64,000 nt of DNA from Cronobacter condimenti 1330 (GCF_001277255.1 NZ_CP012264.1:1302001-1366000); one strand, 5' to 3'. Positions 28,960 through 38,738 are shown, counted from the first letter of the stretch. Notes: a model not told the origin generated them from the letters alone. Made by a program: numbers and translations.

Positions 28960-29508
28960 TTACAGCGATGCCGCCGCCCGCGCGGCGGTGTCGTAGAGCG
29001 AGGCAATGGTGCGCAGTAACTGCGCGGTTTCTCCAATCGCCGCCCCCGGAATACCGCTCTCGACCTGAATCGCGATAAGGCACGTCTCGCGCACGTCGCG
29101 ATACTTCATACACAGCGCTTTTCCTTCCTCGGTAGTAAAGAAATAGAGCTCTTTACCCACCTTTTCACTACTCACATAGCCCGCTTTCACCAGCTTTTTT
29201 AGCGCATAGGTCACTACGTGCGTGTCTTCGACGTTGAGTACAAAGCAGATATCCGCGAGCTTTTTCTTACGGTTGCGGTGGTTGACGTGATGCAATAACG
29301 ACACGTCAAACGCGCCCATATCCGGCTCGCCTGCCGCCGTCATGCAGCGCACCATCCATTTGTTAAACGCGTTGCTGGTCATGATAAGCGCGTATTCCAG
29401 CTCCGATAATTCGGCGCAGCGCTCGGAAACCAGATGTCGGGACGAGACGATGCGCCCGTCAGTGATATCGTCATTAGCGTTTGATAAAGCAGGTTTTTTG
29501 TGGCTCAT
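28960..29508 (-). CDS. MarR-like winged-helix regulator beside the pxp and DUF969 genes
   Basis: The 182-residue protein starts MSHKKPALSNANDD and contains a winged helix at about 70-145 (HHVNHRNRKKKLADICFVL, then DTHVVTYALKKLVKAGYV, wing SEKVGKELYFFTTEEGKAL). It resembles MarR-type regulators annotated only as winged-helix DNA-binding proteins. The start at 29508 follows AGGAGGGAAAGG; an open extension to 29574 lacks a ribosome site. It is divergent from the DUF969 operon with 247 bases between, so it probably controls that operon and itself. It is absent from the E. coli pxpA-nei junction. Confidence 0.8.
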   Translation of the reverse strand: MSHKKPALSNANDDITDGRIVSSRHLVSERCAELSELEYALIMTSNAFNKWMVRCMTAAGEPDMGAFDVSLLHHVNHRNRKKKLADICFVLNVEDTHVVTYALKKLVKAGYVSSEKVGKELYFFTTEEGKALCMKYRDVRETCLIAIQVESGIPGAAIGETAQLLRTIASLYDTAARAAASL

Positions 29509-29563
29509 CGCGTCCCTTTCCCTCCTGTGGGTATTGGCAAAAACTATAAAACCTAACCGACAA

Positions 29564-29580
29564 AATAAAAACATTTTATT
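29564..29580. promoter_or_regulatory. Candidate operator for the MarR-like regulator
   Basis: AATAAAA-ACA-TTTTATT is a perfect 7-3-7 palindrome in the divergent gap, 56 bases upstream of the regulator start. MarR-type proteins bind palindromes of this size. The pairing of site and protein is inferred from position alone. Confidence 0.45.
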
Positions 29581-29755
29581 GATAAATTGTTTACATGTTG
29601 TGACCGTTCAGATATAGCTTTTTGGTCAGGTTCTGCACGTTCACCGCGCCTGCCAACACAACAACGTTCGCCGCAATGCCCACGCTTCGCAACCTTAGCG
29701 AAGGAGTAGAACAGCCTTCGGCGTGCAACGCTCACTTTGGAAAGGGTAACAATGT

Positions 29756-30478
29756 ATGGACGGTTCCTCCCTGTTGCCGCTCATCGGGATCCCGGTGGTG
29801 GTCATCGGTTTTGCGCTGCGCTTCAACCCGCTGCTGGTCGTCGTGGTCGCCGGGTTAACGACCGGCCTTACGGTTGGCATGGATTTCGGTATGCTGCTGG
29901 AAACCTTTGGCGAAAAATTTGTTAACAGCCGCTCGCTCGCCACCTTCATTCTGATCCTGCCGGTTATCGGTCTGCTGGAATATTACGGCCTGAAAGAGCG
30001 CGCCCAGGCATGGGTGGCGAAAATCGCCAGCGCGACGTCGGCGCGTATTCTGATGCTCTATTTTGTGGTGCGTGAAGGCACCGCCGCGCTGGGGCTGATG
30101 TCCCTTGGCGGTCACGCGCAGACCGTGCGTCCGCTGCTGGCGCCGATGGCAGAAGGGGCGGCGCTTAATGAATATGGCGAACTGCCGCAACACATTCGCG
30201 ACAAAATCAAAGCTCACGCCGCCGCCTGCGACAACATCGCGGTGTTCTTCGGCGAAGATATTTTTATCGCCTTCGGCGCGGTACTGCTGATTGACGCCTT
30301 CCTGAAAGAGAACGGCATTGCGGGCATTGAGCCGCTGCATATCGGCCTGTGGGCTATCCCGACAGCCCTTGCGGCGTTGATTATTCATATGGCGCGTCTG
30401 CTGCGCCTTGACGCCAGTATTCGTCGCGAGGTCATGGCCTGGCGCGCAGAGCAAAGCAAGCAGGAGGTCGCGCCATGA
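29756..30478 (+). CDS. DUF969 membrane protein, putative transporter subunit
   Basis: The 240-residue protein has about six hydrophobic segments (LLPLIGIPVVVIGFALRF, LLVVVVAGLTTGLTVGM, LATFILILPVIGLLEYYG) and a polar conserved region AQAWVAKIASATSARILMLYFVVREGTAALG. DUF969 proteins occur next to DUF979 proteins, and the pair is thought to form a permease. The substrate is not established. The location beside pxpBCA suggests 5-oxoproline or pyroglutamyl compounds. The start at 29756 lies nine bases after AAAGGG. Its end overlaps the DUF979 gene by four bases (ATGA). Confidence 0.82.
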   Translation: MDGSSLLPLIGIPVVVIGFALRFNPLLVVVVAGLTTGLTVGMDFGMLLETFGEKFVNSRSLATFILILPVIGLLEYYGLKERAQAWVAKIASATSARILMLYFVVREGTAALGLMSLGGHAQTVRPLLAPMAEGAALNEYGELPQHIRDKIKAHAAACDNIAVFFGEDIFIAFGAVLLIDAFLKENGIAGIEPLHIGLWAIPTALAALIIHMARLLRLDASIRREVMAWRAEQSKQEVAP

Positions 30479-31461
30479 GTACGTTATTGACCATTAACCG
30501 CGTCTATTACCTGATTGGCTTTGTCGTCATGCTGCTGGTGGTGATGACGCTGCGCGATCGCGGCAACCCGAAGCGTTTCACGACCGCGCTGTTCTGGTTT
30601 TTGTTTGGCGGCATTTTTCTTTTCGGCGATCTGCTGGTGCAGGAACTGGGCCGCTCGCTCGCCTACCGCATTATTGGCGGCGCGGTGATTGTCATTGCTT
30701 TGCTGGCAGGCTTTGGGCTGGTGGGCAAAGGGCACTATAAGATGTCCACGGAAGCCGAACGCGAAGCTTCATCACAGCGCCTGCGCAACTGGCTGTTCCT
30801 GCCCGCGCTGCTTATTCCGGTCGTGACGGTCATCGGCACGCTGTTTTTAAAAGGCGTGTCGGTGGGCGGCGTTTTTCTGCTGGATCAAAAACAGCTGACC
30901 CTTGCCGCGCTGTGCGTGGCATGTATCGCGGCGCTGCTGGTGGGCTGGTGGCTCACACGCGGAACGCCGCTACACGCGATTCGTCAGTCGCGCCGTCTGG
31001 TGGATACCATCGGCTGGGCGGTAATTTTGCCGCAAATGCTGGCGATGCTGGGCGGCGTGTTTGTTGTCGCCAATACTGGCCACGCGGTGCAGCAAGTGGT
31101 GAGCCTGTTCGTCGACCCGGAAAACCGCTTCCTGCTGGTAGTGATTTACTGCGTCGGCATGGCGCTCTTTACCATGATCATGGGTAACGCCTTTGCGGCG
31201 TTTCCGGTGCTGAGTGCCGGGATAGCGCTGCCGCTGTTGATTAATCATCACCACGGCGACCCGGCGCCGCTTCTGGCGATTGGCATGTATGCCGGGTATT
31301 GCGGCACGCTGATGACGCCCATGGCCGCCAACTTCAATATTGTTCCCGCCGCGCTGCTGGAACTTAAAGACAAGTATCAGGTGATAAAGATCCAGATCCC
31401 AACGGCGCTGACGCTGCTGGTGGTCAACGTTTTCCTGATGTATTTCATCGTGTTTCGCTAA
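30475..31461 (+). CDS. DUF979 membrane protein, putative transporter subunit
   Basis: The 328-residue protein has eight to ten hydrophobic segments. Conserved stretches include NRVYYLIGFVVMLLVVMTLRD near the start, GWAVILPQMLAMLGGVF, GNAFAAFPVLSAGIALPLL, and MYAGYCGTLMTPMAANFN near the C-terminus. The last resembles re-entrant segments of ion-coupled carriers. It overlaps DUF969 by ATGA, so the two products probably assemble. In other genomes this pair often neighbours pyrrolidone-carboxylate peptidase (pcp); no pcp gene is present in this window. Confidence 0.82.
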   Translation: MSTLLTINRVYYLIGFVVMLLVVMTLRDRGNPKRFTTALFWFLFGGIFLFGDLLVQELGRSLAYRIIGGAVIVIALLAGFGLVGKGHYKMSTEAEREASSQRLRNWLFLPALLIPVVTVIGTLFLKGVSVGGVFLLDQKQLTLAALCVACIAALLVGWWLTRGTPLHAIRQSRRLVDTIGWAVILPQMLAMLGGVFVVANTGHAVQQVVSLFVDPENRFLLVVIYCVGMALFTMIMGNAFAAFPVLSAGIALPLLINHHHGDPAPLLAIGMYAGYCGTLMTPMAANFNIVPAALLELKDKYQVIKIQIPTALTLLVVNVFLMYFIVFR

Positions 31462-31494
31462 GCGCGGCGCCTGTCGCCCCCACAAGGAGCTGTT

Positions 31495-32490
31495 ATGACA
31501 CTGACGCAAACCCAGGCTGACGCCTTTGCCCGGATGCCCTTAACCTATCTGCGCCAGGAGTACCCGAATCACATTATGCATCTGATGAATGAGGGTGCCG
31601 ATGCGCTACCGCCACGCGAACTGCACCCGATTTTTTACGGCTGCTTCGACTGGCATTCTGCGGTACACGGTTACTGGCTGCTGCTGCGCTGCCTGCGCCT
31701 TTATCCGACACTGTCGTGCCGTGACGAGATTATCGCGCTGTTCGACGAGCATATGACCGAAGGCAACGTGGCGCGCGAACTGGCCTATTTTACCGCGCCG
31801 TTTCGCGCCTCGTTCGAGCGTCCGTATGGTTATGGCTGGCTGCTGGCGCTCGCCCAGGAGTTAAAAGAATCTTCACTGCCGCAGGCGGCGCGCTGGCATG
31901 ACACGCTGGCACCGCTGACCCAGGATATCCGTGCGCGCCTGGTCGATTACCTTAGCAAACTGACCTATCCGATCCGCGTCGGCACACATTACAACACCGC
32001 GTTTGCACTGGCGCTCGGACTGAATTACGCGCGCGCGCTCGGTGACGCGACGCTTGAAACCGCGATCGTTGAGGCGACCACACGCTTTTACCAGGCGGAT
32101 ACGGCCTACCCGGCGCATTATGAGCCGGGCGGCGATGAGTATCTCTCCGGCGCGCTGACCGAAGCGCTGTTGGTAAGTAAAACGGCGCAGGATTTCCCGG
32201 CGTGGTTTGACGCGTTTTTACCGGATATCGGCCACATTGCCCCGCTGATGAACCCGGCGGTGGTAAGCGATCGCGCCGACCCGAAAATCGCGCACCTCGA
32301 TGGGCTTAATTTAAGCCGCGCCTGGTGTATGAAGCATATTGCCGCCGCGCTCCCGGAGGCGCACCCTGCGCAGACCGCGCTTCGCGAGGCGGTTAAGCGC
32401 CATCTCGCGGCAAGCGTAGAGCACGTTGTCGGCAGCCATTACAGTGGCGGACACTGGCTTGCGAGCTTTGCGTTGCTGGCACTGGAATAA
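31495..32490 (+). CDS. DUF2891 protein, uncharacterised probable soluble enzyme
   Basis: The 331-residue soluble protein has no signal peptide. Clusters rich in His, Trp and Tyr run along its length: HPIFYGCFDWHSAVHGYW, ERPYGYGWLLAL, RVGTHYNTAFALALGLNYA, YPAHYEPGGDEYLSGALTEA, HLDGLNLSRAWC, and GSHYSGGHWLASFALLAL. The mostly helical pattern with aromatic and acidic residues at repeat ends looks like an alpha/alpha-toroid enzyme; this is inference. No activity is known to me. It starts 34 bases after DUF979 with AAGGAG in front, so it belongs to the same operon. Confidence 0.8.
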   Translation: MTLTQTQADAFARMPLTYLRQEYPNHIMHLMNEGADALPPRELHPIFYGCFDWHSAVHGYWLLLRCLRLYPTLSCRDEIIALFDEHMTEGNVARELAYFTAPFRASFERPYGYGWLLALAQELKESSLPQAARWHDTLAPLTQDIRARLVDYLSKLTYPIRVGTHYNTAFALALGLNYARALGDATLETAIVEATTRFYQADTAYPAHYEPGGDEYLSGALTEALLVSKTAQDFPAWFDAFLPDIGHIAPLMNPAVVSDRADPKIAHLDGLNLSRAWCMKHIAAALPEAHPAQTALREAVKRHLAASVEHVVGSHYSGGHWLASFALLALE

Positions 32491-32496
32491 ACGCTT

Positions 32497-32531
32497 TAGC
32501 CGCCGCTTTTTTGCGGCGGTTGTCTTTTTCT
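32497..32531 (+). terminator. Terminator of the DUF969-DUF979-DUF2891 operon
   Basis: GCCGCCGC-TTTTTT-GCGGCGGT forms an 8-bp stem followed by TGTCTTTTTCT. It closes the operon and isolates nei. Confidence 0.85.
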
Positions 32532-32595
32532 CCCCCGGCAGGCTGCTACAGTTTATCTTTTAGTCATAACCCTTTAGTGACCAAAAGGATGAACG

Positions 32596-33387
32596 ATGCC
32601 GGAAGGACCGGAGATCCGCCGCGCGGCGGACACGCTTGAAGAGGCGGTAGCGGGCAAACCGCTGACCCACGTCTGGTTTGCTTTTCCTGAATTAAAACCC
32701 TTTGAGGCGGTATTGCTGGGCGAGCGGGTCGAGCGCTTCGAAACCCGGGGCAAAGCGCTGCTGACGCATTTTACCGGGGGACTTACGCTCTACAGCCATA
32801 ACCAGTTGTATGGCGTCTGGCGTGTGGTGAAGGCGGGCGAAACGCCGCAGACCACGCGAAGCCTGCGTGTGCGGCTGGAAACGGAAGAGGCCGCCGTGCT
32901 GCTCTACAGCGCCTCGGAGATAGAAATGCTGGACGAAAGCGGCGTGGCGGCGCACCCCTTTTTACAGCGCGTCGGGCCTGACGTGCTGGATATGTCGCTG
33001 ACCGTGGATCAGGTGAAAGAACGCTTGTTAAGCCCGCGGTTTCATCGCCGACAATTTAGCGGCTTGCTGCTGGATCAGGCGTTTCTCGCCGGGCTTGGGA
33101 ATTACCTGCGGGTGGAGATCCTCTGGCAGGCAAAGCTTGCGCCGCGCCATAAAGCCGCTGAACTCAATGAGACACAGCTCGACGCGCTGGCCCGCGCCTG
33201 CCTTGATATTCCACGGCTTTCTTACCAGACGCGCGGCAGAGTGGATGAGAATAAACACCACGGCGCGCTGTTTCGCTTCGAGGTGTTTCACCGCGCCGGG
33301 AAAAAATGCCGACGCTGTGGCGACATTATTGAGAAGACCACGCTCTCGTCGCGGCCGTTTTACTGGTGTCCGGGGTGTCAGGAATAG
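32596..33387 (+). CDS. nei: Endonuclease VIII
   Basis: The 263-residue Fpg/Nei glycosylase-lyase removes oxidised pyrimidines from DNA. The N-terminus [15 protein letters not shown] supplies Pro2 (nucleophile) and Glu3. RGKALLTHF carries the catalytic lysine, followed by a helix-two-turn-helix and a C-terminal zinc finger CRRCG...CPGC. Length equals E. coli Nei. It has its own promoter region between the preceding terminator and its ATG (AAAAGGATG upstream). Confidence 0.96.
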   Translation: MPEGPEIRRAADTLEEAVAGKPLTHVWFAFPELKPFEAVLLGERVERFETRGKALLTHFTGGLTLYSHNQLYGVWRVVKAGETPQTTRSLRVRLETEEAAVLLYSASEIEMLDESGVAAHPFLQRVGPDVLDMSLTVDQVKERLLSPRFHRRQFSGLLLDQAFLAGLGNYLRVEILWQAKLAPRHKAAELNETQLDALARACLDIPRLSYQTRGRVDENKHHGALFRFEVFHRAGKKCRRCGDIIEKTTLSSRPFYWCPGCQE

Positions 33388-33476
33388 GGAGGCGCGCCGT
33401 TTCCCCTTTACAAGCCGGCATACGTTAAGCGTGATTGTCGGGCGGATACGCGAAACGCGCCCGCGGCGAAAACCCA

Positions 33477-33507
33477 TAAAAAAACGCGCCCGCAGGCGCG
33501 TTTTTCA
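33477..33507. terminator. Bidirectional terminator between nei and gltA
   Basis: AAAAACGCGCC-CGCA-GGCGCGTTTTT is an 11-bp hairpin with T-runs on both strands, between convergent genes. Confidence 0.9.
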
Positions 33508-33525
33508 GATTATCCGCAGCGTGAA

Positions 33526-34812
33526 TTAGCGCGACGAGACATCTGATTTGAAATCACGCTGCTCGTAGCCGGTGTAGAGCTGACGCGGACGCGCGATTTT
33601 CATACCTTCGCTGTGCATTTCGTTCCAGTGCGCAATCCAGCCCACGGTACGCGCCATGGCGAAGATTACGGTGAACATTGAAGACGGAATGCCCATCGCT
33701 TTCAGAATGATACCGGAGTAGAAATCCACGTTCGGGTAGAGTTTCTTCTCAATGAAGTACGGGTCGTTGAGCGCGATGTTTTCCAGCTCCATAGCGACTT
33801 CCAGCAGATCGTCTTTGGTGCCCAGCTCTTTCAGTACTTCGTGGCAGGTTTCACGCATTACGGTGGCGCGCGGGTCATAGTTTTTGTAAACACGGTGACC
33901 AAAGCCCATCAGACGGAAAGAGTCATTTTTGTCTTTCGCGCGACGTACGAATTCCGGAATGTGCTCAACGGAGCTGATCTCTTCCAGCATTTTCAGTGCA
34001 GCTTCGTTCGCGCCGCCGTGTGCCGGTCCCCACAGGGAGGCGATACCGGCCGCGATGCATGCAAACGGGTTCGCACCAGAGGAGCCTGCGGTACGCACGG
34101 TAGAAGTGGAAGCGTTCTGCTCATGATCGGCGTGCAGGATCAGAATGCGATCCATCGCGCGCTCCAGAACCGGGTTCACCTCATAAGGCTCGCACGGGGT
34201 GGAGAACATCATATTCAGGAAGTTGCCGGAGTAAGAGAGATCGTTACGCGGATAAACAAACGGCTGGCCGATCGAATATTTGTAACACATCGCCGCCACA
34301 GTCGGCATTTTGGAGAGCAGGCGGAAAGCTGCAATCTCACGGTGACGTGGGTTATTCACGTCCAGCGAATCATGGTAGAACGCCGCCAGCGCGCCGGTCA
34401 CGCCGCACAGCACCGCCATCGGGTGGGAGTCGCGACGAAAACCGTGGAACAGACGCGTGATCTGCTCATGGATCATCGTATGGCGAGTGACGGTGGTTCT
34501 GAATTCGTCGTACTGCTCCTGGGTCGGCTTTTCGCCGTAGAGCAGGATGTAGCACACTTCGAGATAGTTGGACTCGGTGGCTAACTGATCGATAGGGAAA
34601 CCGCGGTGCAGCAGGATACCTTCGTCACCATCAATAAAGGTGATTTTGGACTCGCAGGATGCGGTGGAAGTAAAGCCGGGGTCAAACGTGAATACACCTT
34701 TAGAACCAAGACTACGGATATCGATTACATCCTGACCGAGCGTGCCTTTAAGCACATCCAGTTCGATAGCACCATCACCGTTGTAGGTTAGGTTTGCTTT
34801 TTTATCAGCCAT
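33526..34812 (-). CDS. gltA: Citrate synthase (type II, hexameric)
   Basis: The 428-residue enzyme condenses acetyl-CoA with oxaloacetate. Catalytic residues are H265 in [10 protein letters not shown] (His264 in mature numbering), the His of GFGHRVYKN and the Asp of YPNVDFYSG. The N-terminal 50 residues with [13 protein letters not shown] are typical of the NADH-inhibited Gram-negative type. The last residues SDVSSR differ from E. coli SDIKR and add one residue. It is divergent from sdhC over 653 bases. Confidence 0.97.
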   Translation of the reverse strand: MADKKANLTYNGDGAIELDVLKGTLGQDVIDIRSLGSKGVFTFDPGFTSTASCESKITFIDGDEGILLHRGFPIDQLATESNYLEVCYILLYGEKPTQEQYDEFRTTVTRHTMIHEQITRLFHGFRRDSHPMAVLCGVTGALAAFYHDSLDVNNPRHREIAAFRLLSKMPTVAAMCYKYSIGQPFVYPRNDLSYSGNFLNMMFSTPCEPYEVNPVLERAMDRILILHADHEQNASTSTVRTAGSSGANPFACIAAGIASLWGPAHGGANEAALKMLEEISSVEHIPEFVRRAKDKNDSFRLMGFGHRVYKNYDPRATVMRETCHEVLKELGTKDDLLEVAMELENIALNDPYFIEKKLYPNVDFYSGIILKAMGIPSSMFTVIFAMARTVGWIAHWNEMHSEGMKIARPRQLYTGYEQRDFKSDVSSR

Positions 34813-35465
34813 TTACGGTCTCCTTAGCGCCTGTTGCTTGCGACGGTTAACCGCCGATTTACCTCCAGCCAGCAGGGGGAACGTTGCCAGTTTGTTGTGT
34901 GGCGCGCAGCTCTGTTTCAGAGGGGAAACCAGGGTACAGAGCGATGGGCGGCTTGCAGGCAACCATTCAAACCTGGGTGAAACAACAGTAAATCAGGGTG
35001 TTAGCCGTCAGTATTTGTCAAACCTGATTATCACTAATACCTGGCTAAATTACTGCGGTCAATACCGGCACACTGTTACATAACTTATTCTCAGGTGAAA
35101 GTATGACCCCATAACTTTTGCGAATTATAAGCATTTCCTGGTGATGTTTGTAACTAATTTGTTTAACATTTGTCAAATCAGATGATTAAAAATTAAAATA
35201 ATGTTGTTATCGTGATCCTGGTCACTGTTCCGACCAAAAGCGGCCAAAGAATTTGTAGGTTAATTGTAATGATATTGTGAACATCCTATACTGCCGCCAG
35301 GTCTCCGGAACACCTTGCAACCGCGAGCCACCCAGCGTAGTAACGCGTTATGCAGCCTTTGGAAGCGGTGATTTTGCATGACGCGGAGTTATAGAAAGAT
35401 GACGCTGCTTGACCCGCCTGCAGACCGGAGGAAGGACACAATAAGAACAGCATGTGGGCGCATTC
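34813..35465. promoter_or_regulatory. gltA-sdhC divergent control region
   Basis: The 653-base gap lacks a convincing gene. It holds the gltA promoters on the left half, the sdhC promoter given separately, and a long sdhC leader (about 170 bases). In E. coli this region receives ArcA and CRP, and the sdhC leader is a target of RyhB and Spot 42 sRNAs. I could not place those sites base by base here. The AT-rich centre (about 35030-35220) fits binding of ArcA or nucleoid proteins. Confidence 0.65.
35264..35292 (+). promoter_or_regulatory. sdhC promoter
   Basis: TTGTAA and TATACT are separated by exactly 17 bases and followed by a GC-rich start region (GCCGCC). The same boxes occur in the E. 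coli sdhC promoter as I recall it. Transcription would start near 35299 and give a leader of about 165 bases. Confidence 0.8.
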
Positions 35466-35855
35466 ATGATAAAAAAGGTGAATAAACAACGACCTGTCAA
35501 CCTGGATCTGACAACGATCCGGTTTCCTGTCACCGCGATCGCTTCTATCCTCCACCGCGTTTCCGGCGTGATTACCTTTGTCGCTGTCGGCATTCTGCTT
35601 TGGTTGTTAGGGCTGTCTCTCTCGTCTCAAGAAGGCTTTCTGACCGCGTCCTCCGTTATGGACAGCTTCTTCGCTAAATTCATTATGTGGGGCATTCTGA
35701 CAGCGCTGGCTTACCACGTTGTTGGCGGCGTTCGCCACATGTTGATGGATTTCGGCTATCTTGAAGAAACCTTCGCAGCAGGCCAACGCTCCGCTAAGTT
35801 CGCTTTTATTCTCACTGTCGTGCTTTCAATTCTCGCAGGAGTCCTCGTATGGTAA
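35466..35855 (+). CDS. sdhC: Succinate dehydrogenase cytochrome b556 subunit SdhC
   Basis: The 129-residue membrane anchor has three helices. [26 protein letters not shown] contains ubiquinone-site Ser and Arg residues, and [16 protein letters not shown] supplies the haem b ligand histidine (H84 in E. coli). The start at 35466 gives the E. coli length; an upstream in-frame codon at 35454 is less likely. It overlaps sdhD by seven bases. Confidence 0.96.
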   Translation: MIKKVNKQRPVNLDLTTIRFPVTAIASILHRVSGVITFVAVGILLWLLGLSLSSQEGFLTASSVMDSFFAKFIMWGILTALAYHVVGGVRHMLMDFGYLEETFAAGQRSAKFAFILTVVLSILAGVLVW

Positions 35856-36196
35856 GCAACGCCTCCGCATTAGGACGCAACGGCGTACATGACTTCATCC
35901 TGGTGCGCGCCACCTCCATCGTAATGACGCTGTATATCATCTATATGATCGGCTTCTTTGCGATGAACGGCGACCTGACCTTTGAAGTCTGGACAGGTTT
36001 CTTCGCCTCCACCTTCACGAAAGTGTTCACCCTGCTGACCCTGGTTTCGATTCTGGTGCATACCTGGATCGGCATGTGGCAGGTACTGACCGACTACGTA
36101 AAACATCTGGCGCTGCGCCTCTTTTTGCAGCTGGCGATTGTCGTCGCCCTGGTGGTTTACGTGATTTATGGATTTGTTGTGGTGTGGGGTGTGTAA
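35849..36196 (+). CDS. sdhD: Succinate dehydrogenase membrane anchor SdhD
   Basis: The 115-residue subunit has three helices. [21 protein letters not shown] precedes the first, and [22 protein letters not shown] includes the second haem ligand and the conserved quinone-site Tyr and Asp. It forms the haem-bearing anchor with SdhC. The sdhA ATG follows its stop directly. Confidence 0.96.
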   Translation: MVSNASALGRNGVHDFILVRATSIVMTLYIIYMIGFFAMNGDLTFEVWTGFFASTFTKVFTLLTLVSILVHTWIGMWQVLTDYVKHLALRLFLQLAIVVALVVYVIYGFVVVWGV

Positions 36197-37963
36197 ATGA
36201 ATTTGCCAGTCAGAGAATTTGATGCCGTTGTTATTGGCGCAGGCGGCGCAGGTATGCGCGCGGCGCTGCAAATTTCCCAGAGCGGGCAGACCTGCGCGCT
36301 GCTCTCTAAAGTGTTCCCGACCCGTTCTCACACCGTATCCGCCCAGGGTGGTATTACCGTTGCGCTTGGCAATTCCCATGAAGATAACTGGGAATGGCAT
36401 ATGTATGACACGGTAAAAGGTTCCGACTACATCGGCGACCAGGACGCGATTGAATATATGTGTAAAACCGGCCCGGAAGCGATTCTTGAGCTGGAACATA
36501 TGGGGTTGCCGTTCTCCCGTCTTGACGACGGCCGTATTTACCAGCGCCCGTTCGGCGGCCAGTCGAAAAACTTCGGCGGCGAGCAGGCGGCGCGCACCGC
36601 GGCGGCGGCAGACCGTACCGGTCATGCGCTGCTGCATACGCTTTATCAGCAGAACCTGAAGAACCACACCACCATTTTCTCCGAGTGGTATGCGCTGGAT
36701 CTGGTGAAAAACCAGGACGGCGCGGTTGTCGGGTGTACGGCGCTGTGCATCGAAACCGGTGAAGTGGTCTACTTCAAAGCCCGCGCAACCGTGCTGGCAA
36801 CCGGCGGCGCAGGCCGTATTTATCAGTCCACCACCAACGCCCACATTAACACCGGCGACGGTGTCGGCATGGCGCTGCGCGCCGGTGTGCCGGTGCAGGA
36901 TATGGAAATGTGGCAGTTCCACCCAACCGGCATCGCCGGCGCGGGCGTGCTGGTCACTGAAGGGTGCCGCGGTGAAGGCGGTTACCTGCTGAACAAACAT
37001 GGCGAGCGTTTCATGGAACGCTACGCGCCGAACGCGAAAGATCTGGCGGGCCGCGACGTTGTGGCACGCTCTATCATGATCGAAATTCGTGAAGGCCGCG
37101 GCTGTGACGGCCCGTGGGGTCCGCACGCTAAGCTTAAACTCGACCATCTGGGTAAAGAGGTGCTGGAATCCCGCCTGCCGGGCATTCTTGAACTCTCCCG
37201 GACCTTCGCGCACGTCGATCCGGTCAAAGAGCCGATCCCGGTTATCCCAACCTGTCACTACATGATGGGCGGTATTCCGACCAAAGTGACCGGCCAGGCG
37301 CTGACCGTGAATGCGCAGGGCGAAGATGTGGTGATCCCGGGGCTGTTCGCCGTTGGCGAAATCGCCTGTGTGTCGGTCCACGGCGCCAACCGTCTGGGCG
37401 GCAACTCGCTGCTTGACCTGGTAGTGTTTGGCCGTGCGGCAGGGCTGCATTTACAGGAATCCATTGCGGAACAGGGCGCGCTGCGCGACGCCAGCGATTC
37501 TGATGTGGAGTTCTCGCTTGAGCGCCTCAACCGCTGGAACAATAACCGTGATGGTGAAGATCCGGTGGCTATCCGCAAGGCACTGCAGGAATGTATGCAG
37601 CATAACTTCTCGGTGTTCCGCGAAGGCGACGCGATGGCGAAAGGGCTTGAGCAACTGAAAGGCATCCGCGAGCGTCTGAAAAACGCGCGTCTGGATGATA
37701 CCTCCAGCGAGTTCAACACCCAGCGCGTTGAGTGCCTGGAGCTGGATAACCTGATGGAGACCGCTTACGCCACGGCCGTATCGGCGAACTTCCGTACCGA
37801 GAGCCGCGGCGCGCACAGCCGCTTCGACTATCCGGATCGTGACGACGAAAACTGGCTGTGCCACAGCCTTTACTTGCCGCAAACAGAGAGCATGACGCGT
37901 CGCGAAGTGAATATGCAGCCTAAGCTGCGCCCAGCTTTCCCGCCGAAAGTGCGTACTTATTAA
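36197..37963 (+). CDS. sdhA: Succinate dehydrogenase flavoprotein subunit SdhA
   Basis: The 588-residue subunit oxidises succinate to fumarate. The GAGGAGM dinucleotide fold is at 14-20, and FAD is covalently linked to H45 in [11 protein letters not shown]. Substrate-site residues lie in [19 protein letters not shown] [18 protein letters not shown] (catalytic Arg), and [12 protein letters not shown]. Length is as in E. coli. It is the third gene of sdhCDAB. Confidence 0.97.
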   Translation: MNLPVREFDAVVIGAGGAGMRAALQISQSGQTCALLSKVFPTRSHTVSAQGGITVALGNSHEDNWEWHMYDTVKGSDYIGDQDAIEYMCKTGPEAILELEHMGLPFSRLDDGRIYQRPFGGQSKNFGGEQAARTAAAADRTGHALLHTLYQQNLKNHTTIFSEWYALDLVKNQDGAVVGCTALCIETGEVVYFKARATVLATGGAGRIYQSTTNAHINTGDGVGMALRAGVPVQDMEMWQFHPTGIAGAGVLVTEGCRGEGGYLLNKHGERFMERYAPNAKDLAGRDVVARSIMIEIREGRGCDGPWGPHAKLKLDHLGKEVLESRLPGILELSRTFAHVDPVKEPIPVIPTCHYMMGGIPTKVTGQALTVNAQGEDVVIPGLFAVGEIACVSVHGANRLGGNSLLDLVVFGRAAGLHLQESIAEQGALRDASDSDVEFSLERLNRWNNNRDGEDPVAIRKALQECMQHNFSVFREGDAMAKGLEQLKGIRERLKNARLDDTSSEFNTQRVECLELDNLMETAYATAVSANFRTESRGAHSRFDYPDRDDENWLCHSLYLPQTESMTRREVNMQPKLRPAFPPKVRTY

Positions 37964-37978
37964 GAGCGGAGCAATGTG

Positions 37979-38695
37979 ATGAAACTCGAGTTTTCCATTT
38001 ATCGCTATAACCCGGATGTCGACGACGCGCCGCGTATGCAGGATTACACCCTGGAGCAGGAAGAAGGGCGCGACATGATGCTGCTCGACGCGCTGATGTT
38101 GCTGAAAGAGAAGGACCCGAGCCTCTCTTTCCGCCGCTCCTGCCGCGAAGGCGTTTGCGGCTCTGATGGTCTGAACATGAACGGGAAGAACGGTCTGGCC
38201 TGTATTACGCCTGTGTCGAATTTAGGCGCGGGTAAGCAGAAGATTGTGATTCGCCCGCTGCCAGGCCTGCCAGTTATCCGCGACCTCGTAGTGGACATGG
38301 GGCAGTTCTACGCCCAATATGAGAAGATTAAGCCTTACCTGTTGAATAATGGGCATAATCCGCCGGCACGCGAACATTTACAAATGCCGGAGCAGCGCGA
38401 GAAGCTCGACGGGCTGTATGAGTGCATTCTGTGCGCCTGCTGCTCTACGTCGTGCCCATCATTCTGGTGGAACCCCGACAAGTTCATTGGCCCGGCAGGT
38501 CTGCTGGCCGCGTATCGTTTCTTGATAGACAGCCGCGATACCGAAACCAATGAGCGTCTCGACGGCCTGAGTGATGCGTTCAGCGTATTCCGCTGCCATA
38601 GCATCATGAACTGCGTGAGCGTTTGTCCGAAAGGGTTAAACCCGACGCGCGCCATCGGCCATATTAAGTCGATGTTGTTGCAGCGCAGCGCGTAA
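37979..38695 (+). CDS. sdhB: Succinate dehydrogenase iron-sulfur subunit SdhB
   Basis: The 238-residue subunit carries three clusters: 2Fe-2S in SCREGVCGSDGLNMNGKNGLAC, then 4Fe-4S and 3Fe-4S in CILCACCSTSCP and CHSIMNCVSVCPKG. It passes electrons from FAD to ubiquinone. ATG at 37979 is preferred over the adjacent GTG at 37976 because GGAG lies seven bases upstream and the start then equals E. coli. Confidence 0.96.
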   Translation: MKLEFSIYRYNPDVDDAPRMQDYTLEQEEGRDMMLLDALMLLKEKDPSLSFRRSCREGVCGSDGLNMNGKNGLACITPVSNLGAGKQKIVIRPLPGLPVIRDLVVDMGQFYAQYEKIKPYLLNNGHNPPAREHLQMPEQREKLDGLYECILCACCSTSCPSFWWNPDKFIGPAGLLAAYRFLIDSRDTETNERLDGLSDAFSVFRCHSIMNCVSVCPKGLNPTRAIGHIKSMLLQRSA

Positions 38696-38712
38696 GCAAG
38701 CGTTGTGGTAGT

Positions 38713-38738
38713 GGCGGGTGCGCATACGCTTACCCGCC
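38713..38738. repeat. REP-like palindrome
   Basis: GGCGGGTGCGCATACGCTTACCCGCC forms an imperfect hairpin bounded by GTAG and CTAC. Many enterobacterial intergenic repeats have this GGCGGGT...ACCCGCC form and are mobilised by RAYT transposases. Confidence 0.7.

Noticed and set aside
35870..37450. Long minus-strand open frame (526 codons) opposite sdhD-sdhA
   Set aside because: It is an antisense shadow of highly conserved genes without family resemblance.
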